56,095 bases of DNA from Solirubrobacterales bacterium. Lineage in GTDB: Bacteria; Actinomycetota; Thermoleophilia; Solirubrobacterales; Solirubrobacteraceae. Below are positions 8,351-16,368 of the stretch, one piece after another. Location of the stretch: contig JAFAYV010000023.1 in assembly GCA_019240115.1 (NCBI GenBank), forward strand, positions 1 through 56,095, written 5' to 3'. The number at the start of each line of letters is the position of its first letter. Position 1 is the stretch's first letter. The translations under genes and the position numbers were made by a program. Below the pieces are notes generated by a model. The model ran no database searches and was not told the DNA's origin. It saw only the letters and a list, made by a program, of their open reading frames with translations.

Positions 8351-8536
8351 TGCCGCCCCGGTGGCGATCGCTGAGGCGCTGCTGGCCGACCCGGAGCGGC
8401 TGCGCGCGCTGCACGGAGCACGCTCACACGTGACTTCCCGACCGGCGTACCATTAAAGGCAAGATTTCGGTCCGCTCCCGGCTGCGGGGCCAGGGCTGCG
8501 CTTGCCGGCCGGCGGCACTACGCCAAAGGAGCCCTC

Positions 8537-9430
8537 ATGCCCTTGTTCTTTTTCACCGTCGAACAGCAGGAACGGGCGATCATCGAACGCTTCGGGAGGT
8601 TCGTCCGGGTTGCCGGACCGGGCCTGCAGCAGAAGACCCCGTTCGTCGAGAAGGTCGCCGGCCGGATGAGCCTGCAGGTCGAACAGCTGGCCGCCGACAT
8701 CGAGACCAAGACCAAGGACAACGTGTTCGTGGTCGTCAAGCTCGCGATCCAGTACATGGTCGGCGCCGACGAGCAGAAGGTCAAGGACGCCTTCTACAAG
8801 CTCGACGACCCCGAGCGCCAGATGACCTCCTACGCCTTCGACGTCGTGCGCTCGCATATCCCGACGATGGACCTCGACGAGGCCTACGCCGACGCCGACA
8901 CGATCGCCAAGCACATCCAGGAGACGCTGCAGCGCCAGATGGCCGAGTACGGCTACGAGATCCTCAAGGCGCTCGTCACGAACATCGAGCCCGACCAGCG
9001 CGTCAAGGACGCGATGAACAACATCAACGCCGCCCGCCGCAACCAGGAGGCCGCCACCGCTCAGGGCGAGGGCGACAAGACGCTGCGCATCAAGAAGGCC
9101 GAGGCGGAGTCCGAGTCGATGCGCCTGCACGGCGAGGGCGTCGCCGCGGAGCGCAAGGCGATCGCCGAGGGGCTGAAGGACTCGCTGGCCCTGATCGCCG
9201 ATCACAGCGGGATCGACCCCAAGGAGGCGATGGGGCTGGTCGCGCTGACCCAGTACATGGACACGCTGCGCTCGGTCGGCGAGCACGGCAACATGACGAC
9301 GCTGCTGCTCCCGCACTCGCCGGCGTCGGTCGGCTCGCTCATGAGCCAGGTGCAGGAGGGAATGCTGACCGGCACCCTTGCCGCCGACGCCACCCGAGCC
9401 AACGGCGTCAGCGGCCCGGCGAAGGCCTAG
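8537..9430 (+). CDS. SPFH/band-7 protein of the HIR (hypersensitive-induced-reaction) type
   Basis: 297 aa, ATG with SD AGGAG 6 nt upstream. The stomatin/prohibitin core spans residues about 5-200: QQERAIIERFGRFVRVAGPG, ETKTKDNVFVVVKLAIQY, YAFDVVRSHIPTMDLDEAY, AEYGYEILKALVTNIEPD. The ETKTKDNVFV, EPDQRVKDAMNNINAA and MVLVTQY-like (LVALTQYMDTL) blocks closely match plant HIR proteins rather than classical stomatins. No true N-terminal membrane span is present, also HIR-like. The coiled coil (EAESESMRLHGEGVAAERKA) supports oligomerisation at membranes. The small membrane protein 40 nt downstream is a likely partner. Confidence 0.88.
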   Translation: MPLFFFTVEQQERAIIERFGRFVRVAGPGLQQKTPFVEKVAGRMSLQVEQLAADIETKTKDNVFVVVKLAIQYMVGADEQKVKDAFYKLDDPERQMTSYAFDVVRSHIPTMDLDEAYADADTIAKHIQETLQRQMAEYGYEILKALVTNIEPDQRVKDAMNNINAARRNQEAATAQGEGDKTLRIKKAEAESESMRLHGEGVAAERKAIAEGLKDSLALIADHSGIDPKEAMGLVALTQYMDTLRSVGEHGNMTTLLLPHSPASVGSLMSQVQEGMLTGTLAADATRANGVSGPAKA

Positions 9431-9467
9431 CGCGACGAGACCCGGCGAAGGACCTAGCGCGACAAGA
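9415..9467 (+). repeat. 26/27-bp tandem duplication at an intercistronic junction
   Basis: CCCGGCGAAGG followed by CCTAGCGCGACGAGA occurs twice in tandem (9415-9440 and 9441-9467; one extra base in the second copy). The first copy contains the SPFH stop codon and the second fills the gap before the next start. Confidence 0.8.
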
Positions 9468-9470
9468 ACC

Positions 9471-10232
9471 ATGGCCGGCGGTGACGCAAGCCTGGTCGAC
9501 TTCCTCGGCGTCGCCGCCGACCCGCGGCTGCTGCATCAGGATCTCGACGGCGTCCCGGGGATCCCGCCCCGACCGGCGATCGACGCGGCCGGGCCGGCGC
9601 ATGCGCGGCTCGTCGCCGCCGGCTCGCTGACGACGGCGATCACGCTGTTCGGCGGCGCGGCGCTCGCGGTGTGGGGCGCGGCACGGCTGCTGAAGGGCAG
9701 CGGCGGCCTGATGGCCGTCGTCCTGCTGATCCTCGGGCTCGCGCTCGTGGCCACGCACTGGGGCTGGGTGCACGTCGCCGAGTACGTCGGCGTCTCGATC
9801 GATCAGCGCCACGGGCAGGCGGGCCAGCGACGCGAGCGGGTGTGGCTGGCCGAGCTCGAGCCCTATCCGCGCTTCGCGGTGCGCACGTCGGTCGGAGGTG
9901 ACGCCTCCACGACCGTCGAGCGGGCGCTGTACCGGCCCGTGCTGACCGACGCCGGCATGTTCGCCTTCGATCGCTCGGTCCGCGAGGTGCGGCACTTCGA
10001 CGCCGATGCCCCCGCCGAGGAGATTGCCGCCGAGCTCGAGGCGTTGCGCCGCCGCGCGCGGCTGGCCACCGACCGCCAACACGAGCGCTGGGAGGCGGCT
10101 GCCGCGGCCTATGACGCCGAGCTCGTCCACGCCCACGACGAGCGCGACCGGCTTGCCGCCCGCCGGGCGGCGGCGGTCGCCCTGTCGGACCACCTCAACG
10201 CCTCGCTGCGGGAGCCGCCGCTCGTCGAGTGA
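9471..10232 (+). CDS. membrane protein downstream of the SPFH gene
   Basis: 253 aa from the ATG at 9471 (MAGGDASLVDFLGVAAD). Two adjacent membrane segments are predicted at about residues 43-65 (LTTAITLFGGAALAVWGAA) and 74-95 (LMAVVLLILGLALVATHWGWV). The rest is charged and helical, including a coiled-coil stretch at about 180-235 (EIAAELEALRRRARLATDRQ). I do not recognise the family. The 40-nt spacing from the SPFH gene suggests co-transcription and possibly a shared membrane complex. The 3' end overlaps the convergent DUF6314 gene by 38 nt. Confidence 0.75.
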   Translation: MAGGDASLVDFLGVAADPRLLHQDLDGVPGIPPRPAIDAAGPAHARLVAAGSLTTAITLFGGAALAVWGAARLLKGSGGLMAVVLLILGLALVATHWGWVHVAEYVGVSIDQRHGQAGQRRERVWLAELEPYPRFAVRTSVGGDASTTVERALYRPVLTDAGMFAFDRSVREVRHFDADAPAEEIAAELEALRRRARLATDRQHERWEAAAAAYDAELVHAHDERDRLAARRAAAVALSDHLNASLREPPLVE

Positions 10233-10695
10233 CTGATTGAGCGCTCACGCTCGCCCTCGAGGCACGATGGCGGCGGTAGTGGGTGAGGATCGTGTCGTCC
10301 CTGCTCGGTCCGGTCACCCGCCATGCAACGCGGAGCTCGTCGTCACCGAGGCAGGTGTAGGTCCCGAGGTAGCGATCGGCGCCGCACGGATGCTCGACCT
10401 CGCAGCGGCCGTCGCGCAGGTCGAGCGGGTGAAACGGACGGTCGTCCTCGAAGCGCACCGCCCACGCATCGCCGGCGGGGACGACCAGCAGCGTGCGAGA
10501 CGCCGGTCCGACGTGGCCGTCGAGTCGCAGGCGCCCGGTCTCGTGCCACCGCGCGCCGTCCCGCTCGACGGTGAAGGTGGCCTCGCCGACGAAGGCCTCG
10601 GGATCGTCGTTGATGGCGCGTCGCAGCGACCAGGCGCCCGACAGCCAGCGGATGAGATCGCCGGCGACGCCGGTTCGCTCAGCGGCCCTCGGCAC
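10195..10695 (-). CDS. DUF6314 family protein
   Basis: 166 aa. The pattern IRWLSGAWSLRRAIND near the N-terminus, then FTVERDGARWHETGRLRLDG, VRFEDDRPFHPLDLRDG, a VEHPCGADRYLGTY block and WRVTGPSRDDTILTHYRR, fits the DUF6314 beta-barrel family. Known function: none established; the fold resembles small lipocalin-like or nitrobindin-like domains. The ATG overlaps the 3' end of bioY by 17 nt, so the two are likely co-translated. Confidence 0.75.
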   Translation of the reverse strand: MPRAAERTGVAGDLIRWLSGAWSLRRAINDDPEAFVGEATFTVERDGARWHETGRLRLDGHVGPASRTLLVVPAGDAWAVRFEDDRPFHPLDLRDGRCEVEHPCGADRYLGTYTCLGDDELRVAWRVTGPSRDDTILTHYRRHRASRASVSAQSVTRRAAAPAARR

Positions 10696-11275
10696 GCCGG
10701 ACGAGCCTCCACGCCGACGGCAGGATGAGACCGCCGGCGGCCGCCTTGACCAGGCCGCCGAGGATGAACACGGTGAAGCCGGAGTGGATCGCCGTGGACC
10801 ACGGGCCGCCGATGACCGCGTGCAGGACGGCGACGCCGGGGATGAAAATGAGCAGCTGCGCGGTCACGAAGGCGACGAACGCGGTCAGCACCCGACGGTC
10901 GGCGCCCCGCTCGGCCAGCCAGCCGATCGCCGCGGTGGCGAGCACGAAGCCGATCAGGTAGCCGCCGCTCGCGCTCCACAGCGTGCTGATCCCCGAGGTG
11001 CCGTCGGCGTACACCGGGAACACGAAGCCCAGCACGACGTAGAGCGCCATCGCCAGCGTTCCGCGGCGCACGCCGAGGGTGGCCCCGACGAGCCCGACGG
11101 CCAGCGTCTGCGCGGTCATCGGCACCGGTCTGAACGGAATCGTGATCTGCGCGCACAGCGCGGTGAGCAGGGCTCCCGCGAGCACGAGCGCCGCGTCGCG
11201 CGCCCAGGCTCCGGGGACGGCGTCGGCGAGCACGGCGTGGCGGGGAAGGCGATCGACGGCGGCGGTGGCGGTCAT
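10679..11275 (-). CDS. bioY: biotin transporter substrate-binding subunit BioY
   Basis: 198 aa with about six membrane segments, the size and topology of BioY, the S-component of biotin ECF transporters. Seen: ITIPFRPVPMTAQTLAVGLVGATLGVRRG in the N-terminal half (the conserved PVPMTxQT block), GYLIGFVLATAAIGWLAERG, and a C-terminal LGGLVKAAAGGLILPSAW. No EcfA or EcfT gene is present, so it works alone or with a shared energising module encoded elsewhere. It begins 12 nt from the candidate start of the divergent CDF gene, leaving very little promoter space. Confidence 0.92.
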   Translation of the reverse strand: MTATAAVDRLPRHAVLADAVPGAWARDAALVLAGALLTALCAQITIPFRPVPMTAQTLAVGLVGATLGVRRGTLAMALYVVLGFVFPVYADGTSGISTLWSASGGYLIGFVLATAAIGWLAERGADRRVLTAFVAFVTAQLLIFIPGVAVLHAVIGGPWSTAIHSGFTVFILGGLVKAAAGGLILPSAWRLVRRAEGR

Positions 11276-11287
11276 GAAGCTCCCTGG

Positions 11288-12757
11288 TTGTCAACGAGGC
11301 CCTGCCATTCTGCCCGACGCTCCCGCGGCGCGCGGCCTGCCGGGCGCGCCGGGGGCCTTGCGGCCGATAATCCCGGCATCGAGGATTCCGCGGCAGCGAC
11401 CGGCCCCGACGCGACGACTCGGCAGGACAGGACGGCGATCGCCTCGCTGGCGGCGGCGGTCGCCCTCGTCCTGCTCAAGCTCGGCACGGGCCTGGCCACC
11501 GGCAGCCTGGCGCTCGCCTCGGCCGGCGTCGAGTCCTCGGGCGACGTCATCGCCGCGCTGCTGACGCTCGGCGCGATCCGCCTCGCCGGACGCCCCGCCG
11601 ACAGCGATCACAACTACGGGCACCGCCGGGCCGAGAACATCGCCGCGCTCGGCGAGGCCGGGATCGTGCTCGTCGGCGGCTGCATCATCGCGTTTGAGGC
11701 GATCAAGCGCCTGATCGCGCCCGGGGCGCCGATCGACGCGCGCTGGTACGTGTTCGCCGTGATCGGCATCGCGCTCTCGATCGACGTCACCCGGATCGTG
11801 ATCTCGCGGCGCGCCGCCCGCCGCTACGCGAGTGCCGCGTTTCGCTCCAACGCGTTCAACTTCGCCGGCGACACCGCGGGGTCGCTCGCGGTCCTCGTCG
11901 GGCTCATCCTCGTCTCCTCGGGCGTCGAGGCCGGCGACGCGATCGCCGCGCTCGTCGTCGCGGGACTGATCTTCCTCGCGGTCGGGCGGCTGAGCTTCGA
12001 GAACGTGCGGGCGCTGATGGACTACGCGCCGCCGGCCTCGAGGATGGCGGTCGCCGCCGTGGTCCGGGCCGAGCCCGGCGCCGAGCTGCGCCGTCTGCGG
12101 CTGCGCGACGTCGCGGGGCGGATCTACGGCGACGTGACCGTGGGCGTGCCGCCGGCGTCGGTTGCCTCGGAGACGCACGGGATCGCCGAGCGGATCGAGG
12201 CGGCGATCGCCGAGATCGCCCCCCACTCAGACGTCGTCGTCCATGCCGAGCCGGCGATGCGCGGCGCCGACCTGCGCGAGCGCATCCTCGCCACCGCGGT
12301 CGCCGATCCCGCGGTGCGCGACGTCCACGACGTCGCGATCTACACCGACCGGTTCGGCCGCTGCGTCGTCACGCTCCACGTCAAGCTCGATCCGGGCACG
12401 AGCCTGCGCAGCGCCCACGAGGCCGCCGAGCGGGTAGAAGGCGCGATCCGCGCGCTCGATGACCGCGTCATCGCCGTGCAGACCCATCTCGAGCCGCTCG
12501 AGGCGCCGATCCCGCTGACCTCGAGCGGTCGCTCGGACGGCGGCCTGTCCGCGGTGGTGCGCCGCCTGCTCGGGCGCCCGGCGATCGACGTCGAGACCCG
12601 CCAGACCGACGCGGGCCCGGTGGCGCTGTTGACGATCGGCACCGACGCAGGGACCGACCTGACCAGCGCGCACGCGCTGGCGAGCCAGCTCGAGCACGAC
12701 CTTCGCCTCGAGCGTCCCGACCTCGTCGACGTCGTCGTCCACACCGAGCCGACGTGA
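11288..12757 (+). CDS. cation diffusion facilitator with three tandem C-terminal ZT-dimer-like domains
   Basis: The CDF membrane domain covers roughly 200 residues (ASLAAAVALVLLKLGTGLATGSLALASAG, VESSGDVIAALLTLGAIRLAGRPADSDHNYGHRRAENIAAL), with metal-site positions VESSGD in TM2 and NFAGD in TM5. The long cytosolic tail repeats a ferredoxin-like dimerisation unit three times, ending SDVVVHAEP, IAVQTHLEP and VDVVVHTEP. CDFs use proton antiport to export Zn, Fe or Mn. The start is uncertain: TTG at 11288 is the only standard start in frame before the membrane domain, and a GATAAT at 11367-11372 hints at a shorter or leaderless form. Confidence 0.82.
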   Translation: MSTRPCHSARRSRGARPAGRAGGLAADNPGIEDSAAATGPDATTRQDRTAIASLAAAVALVLLKLGTGLATGSLALASAGVESSGDVIAALLTLGAIRLAGRPADSDHNYGHRRAENIAALGEAGIVLVGGCIIAFEAIKRLIAPGAPIDARWYVFAVIGIALSIDVTRIVISRRAARRYASAAFRSNAFNFAGDTAGSLAVLVGLILVSSGVEAGDAIAALVVAGLIFLAVGRLSFENVRALMDYAPPASRMAVAAVVRAEPGAELRRLRLRDVAGRIYGDVTVGVPPASVASETHGIAERIEAAIAEIAPHSDVVVHAEPAMRGADLRERILATAVADPAVRDVHDVAIYTDRFGRCVVTLHVKLDPGTSLRSAHEAAERVEGAIRALDDRVIAVQTHLEPLEAPIPLTSSGRSDGGLSAVVRRLLGRPAIDVETRQTDAGPVALLTIGTDAGTDLTSAHALASQLEHDLRLERPDLVDVVVHTEPT

Positions 12758-12794
12758 GCCGGACGGCGGTCTCGGCGGCGGCTACCCTGCAACG

Positions 12795-12950
12795 ATGGCG
12801 GGTCTCCGGGACCAGCTCGCGGCCGCCGGCGCCGGCTTCCTGGGCTTCCTGCGGTCGCTGCGCCCGGTGGCTTCGACGATCGGCCGGCCCTGCACGTGCG
12901 GCAACACCTCGAAGCATGGTCCCTGTCCGCGGCACGGAAAGCTGACCTGA
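12795..12950 (+). CDS. 51-aa protein with a CxC-x8-CxxH motif
   Basis: ATG at 12795. An amphipathic N-terminal helix (LRDQLAAAGAGFLGFLRSLR, residues 4-23) is followed by a compact PCTCGNTSKHGPCPRHGK tail whose C33, C35, C44 and H47 could bind a metal such as zinc. The stop is 1 nt before the GTG of the PPOX gene, so the two probably form one transcript. I do not recognise a named family. Codon bias matches neighbours and the spacing is tight, supporting a real gene. Confidence 0.6.
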   Translation: MAGLRDQLAAAGAGFLGFLRSLRPVASTIGRPCTCGNTSKHGPCPRHGKLT

Positions 12951-12951
12951 G

Positions 12952-13443
12952 GTGCCGGGCTGGCGCGAGTTCGCCGAGCAGGCGCCGCGCATCGCCGCGG
13001 TGTTCCATCGCCGCCACCAAGCCACCGGCCATCTCTGCCTGCTCGGCACGCTGCGGCGCGACGGAAGCCCGCGGATCAGCCCGATCGAGTCCCATATCTT
13101 CGAGGACGAGCTGTGGCTCGGGGGGATGCCGCGCACCGTCAAGTTCGCCGATCTCGTGCGCGACCCCCGCTTCGAACTGCACACCGCGACGATCGATCCC
13201 CGGGTCGGCGATGGCGACGCCAAGGTCTGGGGGGTGGTCGAGGACGTCCTCGATCCCGACCTGCACGCCCGCTATGCCCAGGCCCTGTTCGACGAAACCG
13301 GGTTCGACCTGCGCGGCCGGCCCTTCGAGCACCTGTTCCGCGCCGATCTGATCGGCGGTGCCTCGGTCCACGTCGGCGGCGGTCACCTCGACCTCACGTC
13401 GTGGGTGCACGGCTCGCCCGAGCGGGTCGTGCGCAAGCACTGA
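12952..13443 (+). CDS. pyridoxamine 5'-phosphate oxidase-fold (FMN or F420-binding) protein
   Basis: 163 aa, GTG start 1 nt after the upstream stop. The split-barrel pattern is clear: HLCLLGTLRRDGSPRISPIE (residues about 22-41), LWLGGMPRTVKFADLVRDPR, and FELHTATIDPRVGDGDAKVWG. Family members bind FMN, F420 or heme and act as oxidoreductases on small substrates. The C-terminus (LIGGASVHVGGGHLDLTSWV) is a second barrel strand set. No residues identify the substrate; the partner is the small cysteine/histidine protein upstream. Confidence 0.82.
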   Translation: MPGWREFAEQAPRIAAVFHRRHQATGHLCLLGTLRRDGSPRISPIESHIFEDELWLGGMPRTVKFADLVRDPRFELHTATIDPRVGDGDAKVWGVVEDVLDPDLHARYAQALFDETGFDLRGRPFEHLFRADLIGGASVHVGGGHLDLTSWVHGSPERVVRKH

Positions 13444-13575
13444 CCGCGCGCGAACCGGCGACGGCGGGTCAGACGATGGGCGACGAGGAGATCCCGATGC
13501 CAGGGGGTGGAGCCTTGCGCCCTCGATCGGCGTGCGCGCGATCGGGATCCACGATCCACGCGCGTCGCATCGTCG

Positions 13576-15072
13576 TCACGTCGCCTGCAGCTCGGCGGTG
13601 GGCTCCTCCGCCATCTCGGTCTCGGTGACCGCCGCGAGCCCGGGCTCGGTCCGGCGGCCGGACAGGACGACGAGCGCGACCAGGATCCCGGCCGAGACGC
13701 ACCCCGCCCCGATGAGAAACGCGAAGTGGTCGCCGGATACGAGCGACGAGGTCAGCGGGTGACCCGCCGCGACCAGCGCCCTGGTGTGGCTCGTGGCGGC
13801 GGTGCCGAGCACGGCGAGGCCGAGCGCCCCGCCGACCTGCTGGGAGACGTTGACGACGCCCGACCCGAGGCCGGCGTCGGCCGCCGGCACGTCGGCCATG
13901 GCGATCGTCAGCAGCGGCATGAACGCGGAGCCGATCCCCAGACCGATGCACAGGAAGGCAGCGAACACGGTCGGGAAGTACGGCGTGGCGGCGCCCGCGG
14001 CGCTGAGCAGGACGAGCCCGCCGATGACGGTCACCATGCCCGCGACGAGCACCCGCATGGGACCGAAGCGGTTGACCAGTCGGGCGGTGATCCCGAGCGA
14101 CAGCGCGCCGACGGTCATCGTCCACGGGAGGAAGCCCAGGCCCGTTGCCAACGCCCCGAAGTGGCGCACGTGCTCGAGGTACAGCGCGCCCAAGAAGAAC
14201 GTCGAGTACATGCCGGTCACGAGGAAGGCGCGGACGACGCTCGAGCCGCTGAGCCCGCGCAGCCTCAGGATCCGCAGCGGCATGATCGGGTTCTCGAGCC
14301 GCGCCTCGAGCGCGAGGAAGGCCGTCATGAGCGCGATCGCCAGCGCGCCGAAGCCGAGCACGGTGCTCGAGCCCCAGCCGTCGGCGGTCGCCTGCACGAT
14401 CGCGTAGACGCCGGTCATCAGCGAGGCGGTGACCAGCAGCGAGCCGAGCCAGTCGATCCCGTGCGCGAGCCCCGGGCCCTCGTCGGCGGGGATGAGCAGA
14501 CGTCCGGCGGCGATCGTCGCCAGTCCGATCGGGAGGTTGACGAAGAAGATCCAGTGCCAGCTGAGCGCCTCGGTGATGAGGCCGCCGGCGAGCAGGCCCA
14601 GCGACCCGCCCGCGACGGCGACGAAGACATAGGCGCTCATCGCCCGCGCGCGCTCGGCGGGCTCGGCGAACTGGGTGACGATGATGGCCAGGATGACCGA
14701 GGCCTGCATGGCGGCGCCGATCCCCTGCAGGAAGCGGGCGCCGATGAGCACGCCCTGCGTCGGTGCCAGGCCGCAGAGCAGCGAGGCCGCCGTGAACACG
14801 GTGACGCCGAGGAGGAAGACGCGCTTGCGCCCCAGCAGGTCGCCGAGGCGGCCGGCGAGCAGCAGGAAGCTGCCGAAGGTGATGAGGAAGGCGTTGATGA
14901 CCCAGGTGAGATCGTCCTGGGTGAAGCCGAGATCGCGCTGGATGTCGGGCAGGGCGACGTTCACGATCGTCGCGTCGAGCACGATCATGAGCTGCGCCAT
15001 GCAGACGACCACGAGGGCCATCCAGCGGCGGCGATCGGGCTGCAGGGAGGAGATGAGGTTCGTCATGTGCAT
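13576..15072 (-). CDS. DHA2/EmrB-QacA family major facilitator drug efflux pump
   Basis: About 498 aa with 14 predicted membrane segments, as expected for the DHA2 family. Motif A-like LAGRLGDLLGRKRVFLLG follows TM2; DATIVNVALPDIQRDLGFT in TM1 carries the DHA2 signature aspartate; GGSLGLLAGGLITEALSW resembles antiporter motif C. It exports hydrophobic compounds using the proton gradient. Two starts, ATG 15072 and ATG 15066, are possible and neither has a strong SD. It is divergent from a TetR gene whose three operators overlap this promoter, so it is almost certainly repressed by that regulator. Confidence 0.92.
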   Translation of the reverse strand: MHMTNLISSLQPDRRRWMALVVVCMAQLMIVLDATIVNVALPDIQRDLGFTQDDLTWVINAFLITFGSFLLLAGRLGDLLGRKRVFLLGVTVFTAASLLCGLAPTQGVLIGARFLQGIGAAMQASVILAIIVTQFAEPAERARAMSAYVFVAVAGGSLGLLAGGLITEALSWHWIFFVNLPIGLATIAAGRLLIPADEGPGLAHGIDWLGSLLVTASLMTGVYAIVQATADGWGSSTVLGFGALAIALMTAFLALEARLENPIMPLRILRLRGLSGSSVVRAFLVTGMYSTFFLGALYLEHVRHFGALATGLGFLPWTMTVGALSLGITARLVNRFGPMRVLVAGMVTVIGGLVLLSAAGAATPYFPTVFAAFLCIGLGIGSAFMPLLTIAMADVPAADAGLGSGVVNVSQQVGGALGLAVLGTAATSHTRALVAAGHPLTSSLVSGDHFAFLIGAGCVSAGILVALVVLSGRRTEPGLAAVTETEMAEEPTAELQAT

Positions 15073-15110
15073 CCAGACTGTTGAGGCGAAAGGAGGATCG
15101 GTGGTAAACT

Positions 15111-15169
15111 GGAGGACGTCTCCGGAAACAACCGGAGGTCGCCTCCAGATAATAGCGGAGGCATCCTCC
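15111..15169. promoter_or_regulatory. three TetR operators spaced exactly 23 bp
   Basis: Three 13-bp palindromes: GGAGGACGTCTCC (15111-15123), GGAGGTCGCCTCC (15134-15146) and GGAGGCATCCTCC (15157-15169). Centres lie at 15117, 15140 and 15163, i.e. 23 bp apart, about two helical turns. They fill the region between the divergent efflux and TetR genes and overlap the predicted minus-strand promoter. Confidence 0.8.
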
Positions 15170-15179
15170 ACTTTGTCAA
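15149..15179 (-). promoter_or_regulatory. predicted promoter of the efflux pump gene
   Basis: On the minus strand a perfect -35 TTGACA (15179-15174) is followed after 19 bp by TATTAT (15154-15149). The third operator lies in the spacer and the second just downstream, so repressor binding would block polymerase. Confidence 0.5.
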
Positions 15180-15192
15180 GCGATCCGCGCCC

Positions 15193-15780
15193 ATGACCGC
15201 CACCAGCAACTCCGTCTCGCCGTCGGTGGCGGCGCGTCCCAAGCGGTCCGACGCCCGGCGCAACTACGAGAAGGTGCTCGCGGCCGCCCGCGACGCGTTC
15301 GCCGAGGGCGGAGCGGAGGCCTCGCTGGAGGAGATCGCGCGCCGGGCCGGGGTCGGGATCGGCACCCTGTATCGCAACTTCCCGAACCGCCAGGCGCTTC
15401 TCGAGGCCGTCTACGTCGAGGAGGTCGAGGCCCTGTGCGCCTCGGCGACCCGTCTCGACAACCTCCCGCCCTGGGAGTCGCTCGTCGCGTGGCTGCACGG
15501 CTTCGTGGCCTACATCCGGACCAAGCAGGCGCTCGCCCCCGAGCTGCTCGACCATCTCGGCCGCGACGCCTCGGTGTTCCGGAGCTGTCGTGAGGCGCTG
15601 GTCAGCGCCGGGGCACCGCTGCTGACGCACGCCCAGGAGGCGGGCGTGGTCCGTCCCGACACCGACCTCGACGAGGTCCTACAGCTCGTCGGCGGCGTGG
15701 CGAAGATCCCCGGCCGGGCGCCCGAGGAGATCGACCACATGCTCGACATCGCGCTCGACGGCCTGCGCTACCGCGCCTGA
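15193..15780 (+). CDS. TetR/AcrR family repressor
   Basis: 195 aa. The N-terminal helix-turn-helix is typical: ARRNYEKVLAAARDAFAEGG, ASLEEIARRAGVGIGTLYRNF (residues about 47-67), then NRQALLEAVYVEEVEAL. The rest is a helical ligand-binding domain of the SbtR/TetR_C type (LDRLPPWES-like LDNLPPWESLVAWLHGFVAYI). It is divergent from the DHA2 pump and should bind the three GGAGG palindromes between them, repressing the pump and probably itself until a ligand binds. Confidence 0.92.
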   Translation: MTATSNSVSPSVAARPKRSDARRNYEKVLAAARDAFAEGGAEASLEEIARRAGVGIGTLYRNFPNRQALLEAVYVEEVEALCASATRLDNLPPWESLVAWLHGFVAYIRTKQALAPELLDHLGRDASVFRSCREALVSAGAPLLTHAQEAGVVRPDTDLDEVLQLVGGVAKIPGRAPEEIDHMLDIALDGLRYRA

Positions 15781-15817
15781 GCCGGCGAACGGCGCCCGCA
15801 GATCCCGCGCGCGACCG

Positions 15818-16351
15818 CTACGCGCCGGCGGCCTTGGGCGCGCCCGCGTCGGTCTCGCCGTCGCCGCCCGGGTGCTCGCGAGCGAGGAAGCCCTCGATCT
15901 CGGCCACGTGGTCGCGGGAGCGCTCGGCGACCTGGAGCAGGTCGCTCATCGTCGCGACCTCCTCGATCTGCTCGGCGATGAACCACTGCAGGAACTGCTC
16001 GGCCGGGTAGTTGCGCTCATCGCGCGCGGTCGCCGCGAGCTCGTTGATCTGCTCCGAGACGCGTCGCTCCTGCTCGAGGGCCAGCGCCACCGGCTCGACC
16101 ACGTCGCAGAACCCGGCGCGCGGCGCCTCGACGCCAGGGGTGGTGACCTCCGCGCCGGTGTCGAGCAGGAACCGGATCATCATCATCGCGTGGCTGCGCT
16201 CCTCGAGCGCCTGGCGGTAGAAGAAGCCGGCGAGCTGGGGCAGCGCCTTGGCGTCGAAGTACACCGCGCAGGCGACGTACTGCTGATGGGCGGCGAACTC
16301 GTTGGCGACCTGCTCGTTGAGCTTGCGGACGAACGTCGATGCGGCGGGCAC
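15818..16351 (-). CDS. ferritin-like iron-storage protein (non-heme)
   Basis: 177 aa, GTG start at 16351. Four-helix ferritin with ferroxidase ligands in place: NEQVANEFAAHQQYVACAVYFD (E in helix A), FFYRQALEERSHAMMMIRFL (E-E-x-x-H in helix B), ALEQERRVSEQINEL (E in helix C), and FLQWFIAEQIEEVATMSDLL (E near the C site). It oxidises Fe(II) and stores it as a mineral inside a 24-mer. The C-terminal tail (GGDGETDAGAPKAAGA) is low complexity. Confidence 0.92.
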   Translation of the reverse strand: MPAASTFVRKLNEQVANEFAAHQQYVACAVYFDAKALPQLAGFFYRQALEERSHAMMMIRFLLDTGAEVTTPGVEAPRAGFCDVVEPVALALEQERRVSEQINELAATARDERNYPAEQFLQWFIAEQIEEVATMSDLLQVAERSRDHVAEIEGFLAREHPGGDGETDAGAPKAAGA

Positions 16352-16368
16352 GCTGGCAGGGTACCGGG

